A stretch of DNA of 56,332 bases. Origin: Clostridiales bacterium. Its GTDB lineage: Bacteria > Bacillota > Clostridia > Oscillospirales > Oscillospiraceae. A program made the translations under genes and the position numbers. The notes below the pieces were generated by a model. It saw only the letters and a list, made by a program, of their open reading frames with translations. It was not told the origin of the DNA and did not search any database. How positions within the stretch are numbered: the stretch's first letter is position 1; each line of letters starts with the position of its first letter. This document shows positions 42,261 through 51,029 of the stretch, in pieces. The stretch is from contig JAJQBL010000047.1 in assembly GCA_021203325.1 (NCBI GenBank), positions 1 through 56,332 on the forward strand, in the 5' to 3' direction.

Positions 42261-43124
42261 TCAGACGGGATTTTCCAGCTCACGCCAGACCGTGGGAATC
42301 TCCCCGATGAGGTCGGAGGGGGTCATCCCCCGGTGGCCGAACCGCTCCGCCGCCAAATCTCCGGCCCGGCCGTGAATCCAGACGGCGGCGGCAGCGGCCC
42401 GGACAGGCTCCATCCCCTGAGCCAGCAGGGAGGTCAAAAGCCCGGCCAACACGTCACCGCTGCCCCCCTTGGCCATGCCGTCGTTGCCGGTGGTGTTCCG
42501 GTACAGGGTGCCGTCCGGGGCGGCAGTCAGGGTGCGGTGGCCCTTCAATACCAGCACGCAGCCGTTGGCCTGGGCGAAGGCGGCGGCCTCCGCCGCCCGG
42601 TCCGGGCCGGGGAGGCGGCCTGTCAGCCGTTGGAACTCCCCATCGTGGGGGGTCAGCACCGTGGGCGCGTCCCGCCGGTTCAGTACAGATATATGCCGGG
42701 ACAGGATAGTTATGCCATCCGCATCCACCACCGCCGGGCAGCGCAGCCGGGCCAGCACCTCCGGCACCAGCGTCTCCGCCTCCGGGGACTGGCCCAGCCC
42801 CGGTCCCACCAGCGCCGCATCAGGGGTGGTTTTCGAGAGGAAGTCCGCTGCGCTGCGGACGGGGTAGGGCATGGCCTCCACGCAGCCGCCCGCCACAATA
42901 CGATAGGCGGTGTCGTCCCCAAAGGCGGGCACCCCCAGAAAGACCAGCCCGCAGCCGCCCCGCACCGCGGCCCGGCTGGCCAGCACCGGCGCGCCGGTGA
43001 AGCCCACGCTGCCCGCCAGCAGATTCACCTTGCCAAAGGTGCCCTTGTGGCCCTCAGCGGGCCGGGCCGGGAGCCAGCTCTTCACCAGGGCCTCCGTCAC
43101 GTCGCAGACGGCATTCTGTTTCAT
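42261..43124 (-). CDS. nnrD: ADP/ATP-dependent NAD(P)H-hydrate dehydratase
   Basis: 287 residues, ribokinase-like fold. Motifs: HKGTFGKVNLLAGS near residue 24, LVGPGLGQSP, VLTPHDGEFQRL, and the catalytic GNDGMAKGGSGDVLAGLL. It repairs hydrated NADH and NADPH. The epimerase domain of bifunctional Nnr proteins is absent, so the partner epimerase must be elsewhere. ATG at 43124 after GGAGGG with its own promoter. Confidence 0.93.
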   Translation of the reverse strand: MKQNAVCDVTEALVKSWLPARPAEGHKGTFGKVNLLAGSVGFTGAPVLASRAAVRGGCGLVFLGVPAFGDDTAYRIVAGGCVEAMPYPVRSAADFLSKTTPDAALVGPGLGQSPEAETLVPEVLARLRCPAVVDADGITILSRHISVLNRRDAPTVLTPHDGEFQRLTGRLPGPDRAAEAAAFAQANGCVLVLKGHRTLTAAPDGTLYRNTTGNDGMAKGGSGDVLAGLLTSLLAQGMEPVRAAAAAVWIHGRAGDLAAERFGHRGMTPSDLIGEIPTVWRELENPV

Positions 43125-43155
43125 ATCTGTCCCTCCAGTTCGCCTGTTTGTGGAT

Positions 43156-43184
43156 ATTATAGAGGTATCAGCCGGAAAAAGCAA
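43156..43184 (-). promoter_or_regulatory. Promoter of nnrD
   Basis: On the minus strand TTGCTT (43184-43179), a 17-base spacer, TATAAT (43161-43156). Confidence 0.7.
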
Positions 43185-43306
43185 CGGATTTCTGCGCTGT
43201 TGGCAACCGACACAGATTCCCGTCAACAAACCTTTCAAAAATCTGTGGTGCTTTCCCCCAATCTGTGTTATGATAAAGGCAAGATTTCCGGAAAGGGGGC
43301 GGCTCC

Positions 43307-44656
43307 ATGGGCCGGATACACCATTGGAAGGTGCAGCTTTCCCGCACGAAGCTGATCATGCTGGGCTTTGTGCTGCTGATTCTGGTGGGGACGCTGCTGC
43401 TGATGCTGCCGGCGGCCACCCGAAGCGGGGAGGAGACCAGCTTTCGGGGGGCGCTGTTCACCGCCACCTCCGCCACCTGCGTCACCGGGCTGGTGGTCTA
43501 CGACACCTGGACCCACTGGACGCTGTTTGGGCAGCTGGTGCTGCTGACGCTGATTCAGATCGGCGGCCTGGGCTTCATCACCATCGGCACCTTCGCCCTG
43601 TCGCTGCTGGGCAGGAAAATCGGCCTTGGGGGCCGGGAGCTGATTCGGGACAGCCTGAGCACCCAGCAGATTCGGGGCAGCATCCGCCTGGTCCATCGCA
43701 TCATCCGGGGGACGCTGCTCTTTGAGGGCACCGGGGCGGTGCTGTTGGCCATCCGCTTCGTGCCGGAGCTGGGGCTTGCCCGGGGGTGCTACTATGGCGT
43801 CTTTCACGCCGTCTCCGCCTTCTGCAACGCCGGGTTCGACCTGATGGGCTTTCAGGGGGAGTACTCCTCCTTCTGCAACTACGCCGACGACCCCATTGTG
43901 AACCTGGTGCTGATGGGGCTGATCATCGTGGGGGGCATCGGCTTCCTGGTGTGGGACGACCTGCTGACCCACCGCTGGCACTGGCGGCGCTACCGCCTCC
44001 AGACCAAGGTGGTGCTGACCGCCACGGCGGCGCTGATTCTGGGGGGGACGCTGCTGTTCCTCCTGTCCGAGCGGAACAACCTCTTTGCCGACATGAGCTG
44101 GGGGGAGCGGATTTGGGCGGCGCTGTTCTGCGCCGTGACCCCTCGGACGGCGGGATTCAACACGGTGGACACCGCCGCCCTGACCAGCGGCAGCAAGGTG
44201 CTGACCATGATTTTAATGTTCATCGGCGGCAGCCCCGGCTCCACGGCGGGCGGCATCAAGACCACCACAACGGTGGTGATTCTGCTCTATATCCGCTCCT
44301 ACCTCTTTAGCAATGAGGACTGCACCGTGTTCCGCCGTCGGCTGGATAAGGACGCCATCAAACGGGCCAGCGTGGTGGTGTTTATCAACTTCTCCCTGGC
44401 GCTCTTCGCCATTCTGGTGCTGCTGATCGGGCAGAACCTGCCCCTGGCCGACGTGCTGTTTGAGGCGTTCTCCGCCATCGGGACGGTGGGGATGTCCACC
44501 GGCGTGACCAGGGAGCTGAACACCCTGTCCCGGCTGGTCATCATCCTGCTGATGTTCTGCGGCAGGGTGGGGAGCCTGAGCTTCGCCATGTCCTTCACCG
44601 AGCGGCGGCGGGCAGGTAAGCTGCGGTACCCGGAGGAACAGATCGTTGTGGGCTGA
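43307..44656 (+). CDS. ktrB: TrkH/KtrB family potassium channel subunit
   Basis: 449 residues, the KtrB size. Four pore repeats with their selectivity glycines can be traced: SATCVTGLVV, SAFCNAGFDLM, TPRTAGFNTVD and SAIGTVGMSTG, separated by membrane helix pairs. The loop GGSPGSTAGGIKTTT is typical of the family. It carries K+ (possibly with Na+) across the membrane and is gated by the KtrA-like ring encoded next door. ATG after AAAGGGGG. Confidence 0.93.
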   Translation: MGRIHHWKVQLSRTKLIMLGFVLLILVGTLLLMLPAATRSGEETSFRGALFTATSATCVTGLVVYDTWTHWTLFGQLVLLTLIQIGGLGFITIGTFALSLLGRKIGLGGRELIRDSLSTQQIRGSIRLVHRIIRGTLLFEGTGAVLLAIRFVPELGLARGCYYGVFHAVSAFCNAGFDLMGFQGEYSSFCNYADDPIVNLVLMGLIIVGGIGFLVWDDLLTHRWHWRRYRLQTKVVLTATAALILGGTLLFLLSERNNLFADMSWGERIWAALFCAVTPRTAGFNTVDTAALTSGSKVLTMILMFIGGSPGSTAGGIKTTTTVVILLYIRSYLFSNEDCTVFRRRLDKDAIKRASVVVFINFSLALFAILVLLIGQNLPLADVLFEAFSAIGTVGMSTGVTRELNTLSRLVIILLMFCGRVGSLSFAMSFTERRRAGKLRYPEEQIVVG

Positions 44657-44692
44657 CGGCCCGCAACCGGACAATCAAGGAGGGAACAGCAT

Positions 44693-45352
44693 ATGAAATC
44701 CATTCTGATGATCGGGCTGGGCGATTTCGGCCACTATCTTTGCCGGGACCTGGCGGAGCTGCGGAACGAGATCATGATCGTGGACAAGGAGGAGACCGCC
44801 CTGGAGGACCTGCTGGACGTGGCCACCAGCAGCCTCATCGCCGACTGCACCCGGGAGAGCGTCCTCCAGCGCATCGGCGTGGCCAACTTCGACCTGTGCT
44901 TCGTCTGCATCGGCGGCAGCTTCCAGAGCAATCTGGAGATCACCAGCCTGCTGAAGGACTTGGGGGCGAAGTATGTGGTCAGCCAGGCCAACAACGAGGT
45001 CCACGCCAAATTCCTGCTCCGCAACGGCGCGGATGAGATCATCCACCCCAACAAGGACGCGGCCCTGCGGGCGGCGGTGAAGTACAACAACGACCACGTC
45101 TTTGACTATATCGACCTGCGGGACGGCTACTCCGTCTATGAGATCACTCCCCTGCGGGAGTGGGTGGGGAAGAGCATCCTGACCTCCAACATCCGGGCCA
45201 AGTACGACGTCTACGTCATCGGCATCCTCAGCAAGACCTCCGGCGACAACATCATGCCCTCCCCCCAGGCCGTCATTCAGGCGGAGGATCATCTGATGGT
45301 GCTGGCCCACGAGTCCACCATGGAGAAGCTGATTCGCAAGCTGGGAAAGTGA
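44693..45352 (+). CDS. ktrA: KtrA/TrkA-type potassium uptake regulator
   Basis: 219 residues. The N-terminal RCK domain with the dinucleotide motif ILMIGLGDFGHYL and acidic residue in MIVDKEE binds ATP/ADP or NAD. The C-terminal RCK_C domain (about 140-215) has VGKSILTSNIRAKYDVYV and EDHLMVLA. It forms the cytoplasmic gating ring for KtrB. It lies 36 bases after ktrB in the same operon and is followed by a terminator. Confidence 0.94.
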   Translation: MKSILMIGLGDFGHYLCRDLAELRNEIMIVDKEETALEDLLDVATSSLIADCTRESVLQRIGVANFDLCFVCIGGSFQSNLEITSLLKDLGAKYVVSQANNEVHAKFLLRNGADEIIHPNKDAALRAAVKYNNDHVFDYIDLRDGYSVYEITPLREWVGKSILTSNIRAKYDVYVIGILSKTSGDNIMPSPQAVIQAEDHLMVLAHESTMEKLIRKLGK

Positions 45353-45362
45353 AACCCCACAG

Positions 45363-45397
45363 AAAAAGCGCCTGCCGCATTGCGGCAGGCGCTTTTT
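45363..45397. terminator. Bidirectional terminator after ktrA
   Basis: AAAAAGCGCCTGCCGC pairs with GCGGCAGGCGCTTTTT around a three-base loop. Confidence 0.92.
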
Positions 45398-45414
45398 GGA
45401 TGGATGGGGAGCCG

Positions 45415-45852
45415 TCAGTACCAGGCGGTGTAGCCGTACCAGTTTCCCTCGATTTGCCAGGTTCTGCCCCGGTTGTCCCCCGTTCCCGTCCAGGTCCAGC
45501 CGTCCTCCGTCTCCACCAGGTCGGCCCCGGACTCATCCGCCACCGGCACGCCGTTGACGGAGTAGTATAGCCCGGCGTAGGGGGTCAGCGTGCTCAGGGA
45601 CGGGGTAGAGAAGTCGATGATGGGGTCTGTGCGGGTGGACAGGTAATCCACCAGCCGGGCACCGCCGATGCTGTGGTCGGCAAGGCCGTCCGCACTCTCC
45701 GCCTCCAGGATGGTTGCGACGGCGGCGTTCAGTTCCTCCCGGTTCCTCTGATACACCTGCCTCGGGGACAGCCACCACCGGACGGCGGAAAACAGCACCG
45801 CAAGGATAAGGACAACAGCCAAAAAATCAACGAATTTTTTCCATGCTTTCAT
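45415..45852 (-). CDS. Small membrane-anchored protein of unknown function
   Basis: 145 residues. One N-terminal transmembrane helix (about 8-27), then an extracellular domain with a helical part (YQRNREELNAAVATIL) and a Trp/Tyr-rich C-terminus (GWTWTGTGDNRGRTW, NWYGYTAWY). No recognised family. ATG at 45852 after AAAGAGG; 20 bases downstream of another membrane-anchored unknown and at the end of the VanZ-led operon. Confidence 0.65.
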   Translation of the reverse strand: MKAWKKFVDFLAVVLILAVLFSAVRWWLSPRQVYQRNREELNAAVATILEAESADGLADHSIGGARLVDYLSTRTDPIIDFSTPSLSTLTPYAGLYYSVNGVPVADESGADLVETEDGWTWTGTGDNRGRTWQIEGNWYGYTAWY

Positions 45853-45872
45853 GTTGTGTGCCTCTTTCCTTT

Positions 45873-46319
45873 TTACCCCTCCGTGCCGGGGACGTGTACC
45901 TCCTGCAAAAAGAGGTTCAAATCCGCATAGGCGTCCATGGAGGCGGGATTCTTTGCCAGGGCCGACAGACCTGCCACCAGCGGCTCCATATGCTCCCTGG
46001 CCCGCTCCGGCTGGTAGAGCAGGTAGGCATGGACCCGGCCGCAGGTCTGGCGCATCTGGGTCGGCATTTCCTCCAGCTCCCGGGAGGCCCGGTAAAACTC
46101 GTGGAAGGCGGCGGTGCCCTGCCGGAAGGAGGCCTCCTCCCGGTTGTCCTGATAGTCGGTGAAGCTGTTCAGGGCACTCTGGGCCAGGTCTTTGGCGGCC
46201 TGTACCTGGCTGTTTTGGGTATGGTACTGATAAAAGCCAAAGGTAAAAATCAGAACCGCCAGCAGCATGGTCATCAGGCAAAGGACGGCCTGCCGGGTCA
46301 TCCCCCGGGATTCGTGCAT
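45873..46319 (-). CDS. Membrane-anchored helical protein of unknown function
   Basis: 148 residues. One N-terminal transmembrane helix (about 10-30), then a mostly helical extracellular region with several Gln, Glu and Arg. It starts inside the end of the VanZ gene (22-base overlap; AGAGGGGG upstream), so it is translationally coupled to it. No family recognised. Confidence 0.65.
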   Translation of the reverse strand: MHESRGMTRQAVLCLMTMLLAVLIFTFGFYQYHTQNSQVQAAKDLAQSALNSFTDYQDNREEASFRQGTAAFHEFYRASRELEEMPTQMRQTCGRVHAYLLYQPERAREHMEPLVAGLSALAKNPASMDAYADLNLFLQEVHVPGTEG

Positions 46320-46987
46320 GGAAAGCGCCCCCTCTGTGCCGCCCACAGGCGGCGAAGCAACCAGTAAAACAGATAGCCCAACATCACACCCAGGGTATTG
46401 AGAATCACATCGTCTATATCGGTGCTGCGTCCGATGATGTATTGCAAAATCTCCACCGCCAGAGTAATGCGCAGGCCCGTCCACAGCACTTGCTTAGGAC
46501 TTTTGTATTTCGCCCAGAGCATTGGGAGGAAAAAACCGATGGGGCTGAACAGCAGCACATTGCCCAGGAGGTTGAGAATGGAGGTTTCTACGACCTCATC
46601 CCCGTTGACAGGAATTTGGCCGGAAAGCTGGGATAGAATGGTTTTCAGGGGAATCAAGTTGACATTATCCAACAGGCCGCATCCGTTGAAAGAGCACTCC
46701 ACCCGAATGCCTCCAGACGAAGAACGAATCAAATGGACGCCAACGCCTCGGAGGTAAAAATAGAAATAAGGTTCTCCCTCATAGTTGGCGATAAGCCAAG
46801 TGGGGAAAATTGTTTGGGAGGCCAATCCCACCAGGTAGGACACAAACAGACAGAGCATCAGTTCCCGTTTCCAGTTCACCTGCCTGTGCTTTACGCGGAT
46901 ATAGATGACCCTGGCGACTGTGTACACCAGCAACCCAATCCATGCGTAATGTAGCATATCGGACAGATACATTTCAATGATGGACAT
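46298..46987 (-). CDS. VanZ family membrane protein (third copy)
   Basis: 229 residues, a larger VanZ protein. It has five predicted helices, the N-L-x-P motif in VNLIPLKTI, LNLLGNVLLFSPIGFFLP, and a C-terminal EILQYIIGRSTDIDDVILNT signature. Base composition is noticeably more AT-rich than its neighbours, especially from 46400 to 47030, which may mean recent acquisition. ATG at 46987 after AAAGGAGC; first gene of a three-gene operon. Confidence 0.85.
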   Translation of the reverse strand: MSIIEMYLSDMLHYAWIGLLVYTVARVIYIRVKHRQVNWKRELMLCLFVSYLVGLASQTIFPTWLIANYEGEPYFYFYLRGVGVHLIRSSSGGIRVECSFNGCGLLDNVNLIPLKTILSQLSGQIPVNGDEVVETSILNLLGNVLLFSPIGFFLPMLWAKYKSPKQVLWTGLRITLAVEILQYIIGRSTDIDDVILNTLGVMLGYLFYWLLRRLWAAQRGRFPCTNPGG

Positions 46988-47027
46988 AAAAATAGCTCCT
47001 TTGATAATCTGTTTCCGAACTATCTGC

Positions 47028-47055
47028 ATTATAGCAGAACCCCCACGAAAAACAA
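47028..47055 (-). promoter_or_regulatory. Promoter of the VanZ-led operon
   Basis: On the minus strand TTGTTT (47055-47050), a 16-base spacer, TATAAT (47033-47028). Confidence 0.55.
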
Positions 47056-47127
47056 CCGCCGAATCTTAAGGCTTTCTGAAGTTTTTCTGAAGATTTTCCG
47101 CCCCGCCGCCGAGAGGACAGCGGACAG

Positions 47128-47162
47128 AAAAGCAGCGCCTCCGGACTGCTCCGGAGGCGCTG
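47128..47162 (-). terminator. Terminator after the EF-G-like gene
   Basis: CAGCGCCTCCGGA pairs with TCCGGAGGCGCTG, followed on the minus strand by CTTTT. Confidence 0.8.
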
Positions 47163-47183
47163 TGATACTGTTTGGTTGAGGAA

Positions 47184-49250
47184 TCAGCCGTTCAGGGCCT
47201 TGGCCTCGGCGATGGCCTTCTCCTGGGCGGCGGGGGGACACTGCTCATAGCGCAGGAAGTGGAAGGTGAAGGAGCCCCTGGACTGGGTCATGGCCCGCAG
47301 GTCGATGGCGTACTCGCTCATCTCGGCCATGGGCACCTCGGCGGAGATGATCTGGTTGCCGCCCTTGGCAGGCTCCATGCCCATGACGCGGCCCCGGCGC
47401 TTGTTCAGGTCGCCCATGATGTCGCCCATGTAGCTGTCGGGCACCGTGACCTTCAAATCGCCCACCGGCTCCAGCAGCACGGGGGAGGCCTCCGGCAGGG
47501 CGGCCTTATAGGCCAGCTGAGCGGCGGTCTTGAAGGCGATTTCGGAGGAGTCCACCGGATGATAGGAGCCGTCATACAGCACGGCCTTCAGGTTCACCAC
47601 CGGATACCCGGCCAGCACACCGTGGAGGCAGGCGTCCCGGAGGCCCTTTTCCACCGCAGGGAAGTAGTTTCTCGGCACGCTGCCGCCGAACACTTCCTCG
47701 GCGAAGATCATTTCCTCGGATTCATCCGTGGGCTCAAAGCGCACCCACACGTCGCCGTACTGGCCGCTGCCGCCGGTCTGCTTCTTGAACTTGCCCTGCT
47801 TGGACACCACCTTGCGGATCTTCTCACGATAGGGCACCCGGGGGGTCTCCAGCACCACTTCCACATTGAAGCGGCTCTTGAGCTTGGAGACGATGACGTC
47901 GATGGCGATGTCGCCGGCGGCGGAGACCACCAGCTGATGGGTCTCGGCGTTGTTGTTGATGGAGAAGGAGGGGTCCTCCTCGTTCAGGCGGTTCAGGCCC
48001 ACGCCGACCTTGTCGTCCTGGCCCTTGACTTTGGGGGAGATGGCCTTGGAGTACACCGGCTCGGCGAAGGGGATGGGGTCCAGCTTGTAGCCGGCCACGG
48101 AGAGGGTGTCGCCGGTCTTGACCTTGTCCATCTTGGAGATGGCGCCGATGTCGCCGGCGTTCAGCTGCTTCAGCTCGGAGGCCTTCTTGCCGCACATGGC
48201 GTAGAGGCGGCCGATCTTCTCGGCGGCGCCGGTGCGGCCGTTGATGAGGGACATATCCGGGGTCAGGGTGCCCTGCAGCACCTTCACATAGGAGTACTTG
48301 CCGTACTGGTCGGAGACGGTCTTAAAGACGTAGACCACGGTGTCCCCATCGGCGCTGACGGCCACCTCAACAGGCTCGCCGTCGGCGTTCACGCCGGTCA
48401 TGGGGTTGGTGTTCATGGGATAGGGGCCCATGGTGATGAGGCCGTGCATCAGGGCCTCGGTGCCCATGCCGGTGAAGGCGCTGCCGCAGTACACGGGGAC
48501 GATGGTGGCCTCCTTAATGCCGGCCAGCAGGCCCTCGGCCACTTCCTCAGTGGTGAACTCCTCCCCGGCGAAGAACTTGTCCATGAACTCCTCGGAGTAC
48601 TCGGCCACGGACTCCATCAGCGTGGAGTAGGACTCGATGACAAAGCTCTTCTTGTCCTCAGGGATGTCGATGTGGTGGCTCTTGCCGTCGTCATGGATGC
48701 CGTAGGCGCAGCGCTCCAGCACGTCCAGCACGCCGATGGCGTTCTTTTTGGCGTCCAGAATGGGGGAGACGATGGGGGTGACCTGGTTGCCGAACTTCTC
48801 CTTCAGTTCGTCCACCACGGCATTGTAGTCGCCGTTCTCCTCATCGCACTTGGAAATGTAGAACATACAGGGCAGATTCCGCTCCCGCACCATGCGGTAG
48901 GCACGCTCCGCGCCCACGGGGACGCTGCCCTTGGCGGGCAGGACGATCACCGCCAGGTCGGCCACCTGCAAAGCCTCGGCGACCTCGCCGTAGAAGCCGA
49001 AGTGACCCGGGCAGTCAATGACGTTGAACAGATGATCCTTGTATTCAACGGGGATAATGGAAGCGGAGATGGAGATCTGACGCTTGATTTCCTCCGGGTC
49101 ATAGTCAGAAACCGTAGTGCCGTCCGGGGTCTTGCCCAGCCGCTGGGTGACGCCGGTGACGTTCAGCATACTTTCCACCAGCATGGTCTTTCCGGAACCG
49201 GAATGGCCCAGCAGGCAGATGTTACGGATTTGTTTTGCAGAATAGCTCAT
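47184..49250 (-). CDS. Elongation factor G paralogue (EF-G2 type)
   Basis: 688 residues with EF-G domain order: GTPase domain (P-loop GHSGSGKT), domains II-V, and a C-terminal fold with GGDL-like GDLKVTVPDSYMGDIMGDLNKRRGRVMGM. G-motifs deviate from canonical EF-G: G3 reads DCPGH instead of DTPGH, G4 reads SKCD instead of NKxD, and switch I lacks the RGITI sequence (here KRQISISAS). These match the second EF-G family found in many bacteria, whose role (slow translocation, ribosome rescue or regulation) is unclear. It is not beside rpsL/rpsG, which also argues for a paralogue. ATG at 49250 after AAGGAGC. Confidence 0.88.
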   Translation of the reverse strand: MSYSAKQIRNICLLGHSGSGKTMLVESMLNVTGVTQRLGKTPDGTTVSDYDPEEIKRQISISASIIPVEYKDHLFNVIDCPGHFGFYGEVAEALQVADLAVIVLPAKGSVPVGAERAYRMVRERNLPCMFYISKCDEENGDYNAVVDELKEKFGNQVTPIVSPILDAKKNAIGVLDVLERCAYGIHDDGKSHHIDIPEDKKSFVIESYSTLMESVAEYSEEFMDKFFAGEEFTTEEVAEGLLAGIKEATIVPVYCGSAFTGMGTEALMHGLITMGPYPMNTNPMTGVNADGEPVEVAVSADGDTVVYVFKTVSDQYGKYSYVKVLQGTLTPDMSLINGRTGAAEKIGRLYAMCGKKASELKQLNAGDIGAISKMDKVKTGDTLSVAGYKLDPIPFAEPVYSKAISPKVKGQDDKVGVGLNRLNEEDPSFSINNNAETHQLVVSAAGDIAIDVIVSKLKSRFNVEVVLETPRVPYREKIRKVVSKQGKFKKQTGGSGQYGDVWVRFEPTDESEEMIFAEEVFGGSVPRNYFPAVEKGLRDACLHGVLAGYPVVNLKAVLYDGSYHPVDSSEIAFKTAAQLAYKAALPEASPVLLEPVGDLKVTVPDSYMGDIMGDLNKRRGRVMGMEPAKGGNQIISAEVPMAEMSEYAIDLRAMTQSRGSFTFHFLRYEQCPPAAQEKAIAEAKALNG

Positions 49251-49308
49251 GTTGTTTACGCTCCTTATCAATATGGTGGATTTTCACTCGGAGCGCAGGC
49301 TCCGTTGT

Positions 49309-49354
49309 ATTATACCCTATTGGTCATTATACACGAACCTGCCGTAAAACGCAA
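49309..49354 (-). promoter_or_regulatory. Tandem promoters of the EF-G-like gene
   Basis: Two overlapping units on the minus strand: TTGCGT (49354-49349), 17 bases, TATAAT (49331-49326); and TTCGTG (49337-49332), 17 bases, TATAAT (49314-49309). The rest of the gap up to 49440 is AT-rich with no gene. Confidence 0.65.
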
Positions 49355-49480
49355 CTATTGTTTTGTGATTTTTAAAGCGTTTCTTTGAAAGCAATTTTAA
49401 CACTATTTTTTCCTAAAAAACGCTGTTTTTTTCGGAGAATCTACGGGAGGTGAACCATGCGGAAAAGCTGACGGCGGCTC

Positions 49481-49509
49481 TTGCCCTCCGGGGTATTTTG
49501 TGATAAACT
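49481..49509 (+). promoter_or_regulatory. Promoter of the SDR reductase gene
   Basis: TTGCCC (49481-49486), a 17-base spacer, TAAACT (49504-49509). Confidence 0.5.
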
Positions 49510-49548
49510 ACGGAAAACAGACTGTGGCAGCGGAAGGAAGGGCATCTC

Positions 49549-50277
49549 ATGGCAAAAACGGTCTTGATCACCGGGGCCAGCCGGGGCATCGGCGCGGCCG
49601 CCGCCCGGCGCTTTGCCGCAGAGGGCTGGAACGTGGCGGTGAACTACTGCCGCTCCCGGGCGCAGGCGGAGGCCCTGTGCCGGGCGCTGGGGCCGGGGGC
49701 CTTCCCGGTGCAGGCCGACGTGGCCGACTGGCGGCAGGTGCAGGCCATGACGGACGCCGCGGCGGAGCGGTTCGGCTCGCTGGACGCCCTGGTCTGCAAC
49801 GCAGGCATCGCCCTGCCCGGCATGGTGCTCCAGGATGTGACCGGCGAACAGTGGGAGCGGCTGATGGCGGTGGATGTGAACGGGGTCTACCACGCCTGCC
49901 GGGCCGCCCTGCCCTACCTGCTCCGGCAGCACCGGGGCAGCATCGTCACCGTTTCCTCCATCTGGGGGCAGGTGGGAGGCAGCTGTGAGGTGGCCTACTC
50001 CGCGGCCAAGGGGGCGGTGCTGAGCTTCTCCAGGGCGCTGGCCAAGGAAGTGGGGCCCTCCGGCATCACCGTCAACGTGGTGGCCCCCGGCGTCATCGAC
50101 ACCGACATGATGGCCTTCGCCGATGGAGAAAGCCGTCAGGCTCTGGCGGAGGAGACCCCTCTGGGGCGGCTGGGCACGGCGGAGGAGGTAGCCGCCGCCA
50201 TTTACTTCCTGTGCAGCGGCGACGCCGCCTTCATCACCGGGCAGGTGCTGGGGGTCAACGGGGGGTTTGGACTCTGA
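49549..50277 (+). CDS. Short-chain dehydrogenase, FabG/YmfI-like (possible EF-P 5-aminopentanone reductase)
   Basis: 242 residues. Rossmann motif GASRGIGAAAA, NAG in VCNAGIALPG, catalytic Ser in VSSIWGQVGGS, and YxxxK in VAYSAAKGAV; end with GQVLGVNGGFGL. The SSIWG…CEVAYSAAKG block resembles YmfI, the enzyme that reduces 5-aminopentanone on EF-P, more than it does FabG of fatty acid synthesis; no fatty-acid genes are nearby. NADPH-dependent and cytoplasmic. ATG after GGAAGG. Confidence 0.8.
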   Translation: MAKTVLITGASRGIGAAAARRFAAEGWNVAVNYCRSRAQAEALCRALGPGAFPVQADVADWRQVQAMTDAAAERFGSLDALVCNAGIALPGMVLQDVTGEQWERLMAVDVNGVYHACRAALPYLLRQHRGSIVTVSSIWGQVGGSCEVAYSAAKGAVLSFSRALAKEVGPSGITVNVVAPGVIDTDMMAFADGESRQALAEETPLGRLGTAEEVAAAIYFLCSGDAAFITGQVLGVNGGFGL

Positions 50278-50341
50278 CGCCGTCCTGCGTCCCGGAACAG
50301 GATGAGAAGGATGAGATTCCTGATTTGGCGCAAACCCAGGC

Positions 50342-50370
50342 TTGACGCTCAACGCAAATTGCGTTACAAT
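50342..50370 (+). promoter_or_regulatory. Toxin-antitoxin promoter with embedded palindromic operator
   Basis: TTGACG (50342-50347), a 17-base spacer, TACAAT (50365-50370). The spacer contains the perfect palindrome AACGCAAATTGCGTT (50351-50365), which touches the -10; an ideal place for an autorepressing antitoxin. Confidence 0.75.
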
Positions 50371-50391
50371 GACAGAAAAGGAGCTGATACT

Positions 50392-50697
50392 ATGGAAAAG
50401 ACAGCAACCCTGAATCTTCGTGTGAATCCCACGGTGAAGCGGGAGGCGGAGGAAGTCCTCAAGCAGCTGGGGATTCCCATGGCGACTGCGGTGGATATGT
50501 TTCTCCGCCAGGTGTCGCTGACCGGCGGCATCCCCTTTTCGGTGTCGCTGCCGAAAGCGCCTGCCTCGGTCAACGCTGACCGGATGTCTGTGGAGGAGCT
50601 TCACGGCGCATTGCAGGCCGGCATCGATGATATGGAAGGCGGCAATACCCAGGACGCCGCTGCCGCCTTTGCACAATTCCGGGAAACCCACACATGA
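50392..50697 (+). CDS. RelB/DinJ-family antitoxin
   Basis: 101 residues. The N-terminal ribbon-helix-helix (TATLNLRVNPTVKREAEEVLKQLG, then MATAVDMFLRQV) is the RelB/DinJ DNA-binding unit, with GGIPFSV as usual at its end. An acidic C-terminus would wrap the toxin. ATG at 50392 after AAAGGAG. It overlaps the toxin gene by 4 bases (ATGA). It likely represses its own promoter through the palindrome upstream. Confidence 0.9.
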   Translation: MEKTATLNLRVNPTVKREAEEVLKQLGIPMATAVDMFLRQVSLTGGIPFSVSLPKAPASVNADRMSVEELHGALQAGIDDMEGGNTQDAAAAFAQFRETHT

Positions 50698-51029
50698 AAC
50701 AATACAAGGTAGAGATTACCAATCAGGCGCTAAGAGATATGGAGGCGATTTACCATCACATTGCCACCGTATTCCATGCGCCGGATACCGCCATGAAACA
50801 GTATGACCGCATTGCCGGAGCAATCGAAACGCTGGAGCAGCTGCCGGAGCGCTGCCGTCTGATGGACTCTCAGCCCGAGCGGGAACGGGGAATCCGCCAA
50901 CTGTTGGTGGACAGATATTCGGCGTTTTACGTGATAGAACACAGCAAGGTGACGGTTTTGCGGGTGTTTTACAGCGCCTCTGACATTGCCGTCAGACTGC
51001 GGGAGCAAGAGGGAGAGAAACTATGTTGA
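50694..51029 (+). CDS. RelE/ParE-family toxin
   Basis: 111 residues. The RelE/ParE fold pattern is present: [20 protein letters not shown] at the start, [11 protein letters not shown], then [16 protein letters not shown] and [13 protein letters not shown] at the end. Whether it cuts mRNA on the ribosome (RelE) or poisons gyrase (ParE) cannot be told from sequence; the AIYHHIA and RYSAFYVI segments are nearer to ParE. Its stop codon overlaps the start of thyX by 7 bases. Confidence 0.88.
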   Translation: MKQYKVEITNQALRDMEAIYHHIATVFHAPDTAMKQYDRIAGAIETLEQLPERCRLMDSQPERERGIRQLLVDRYSAFYVIEHSKVTVLRVFYSASDIAVRLREQEGEKLC

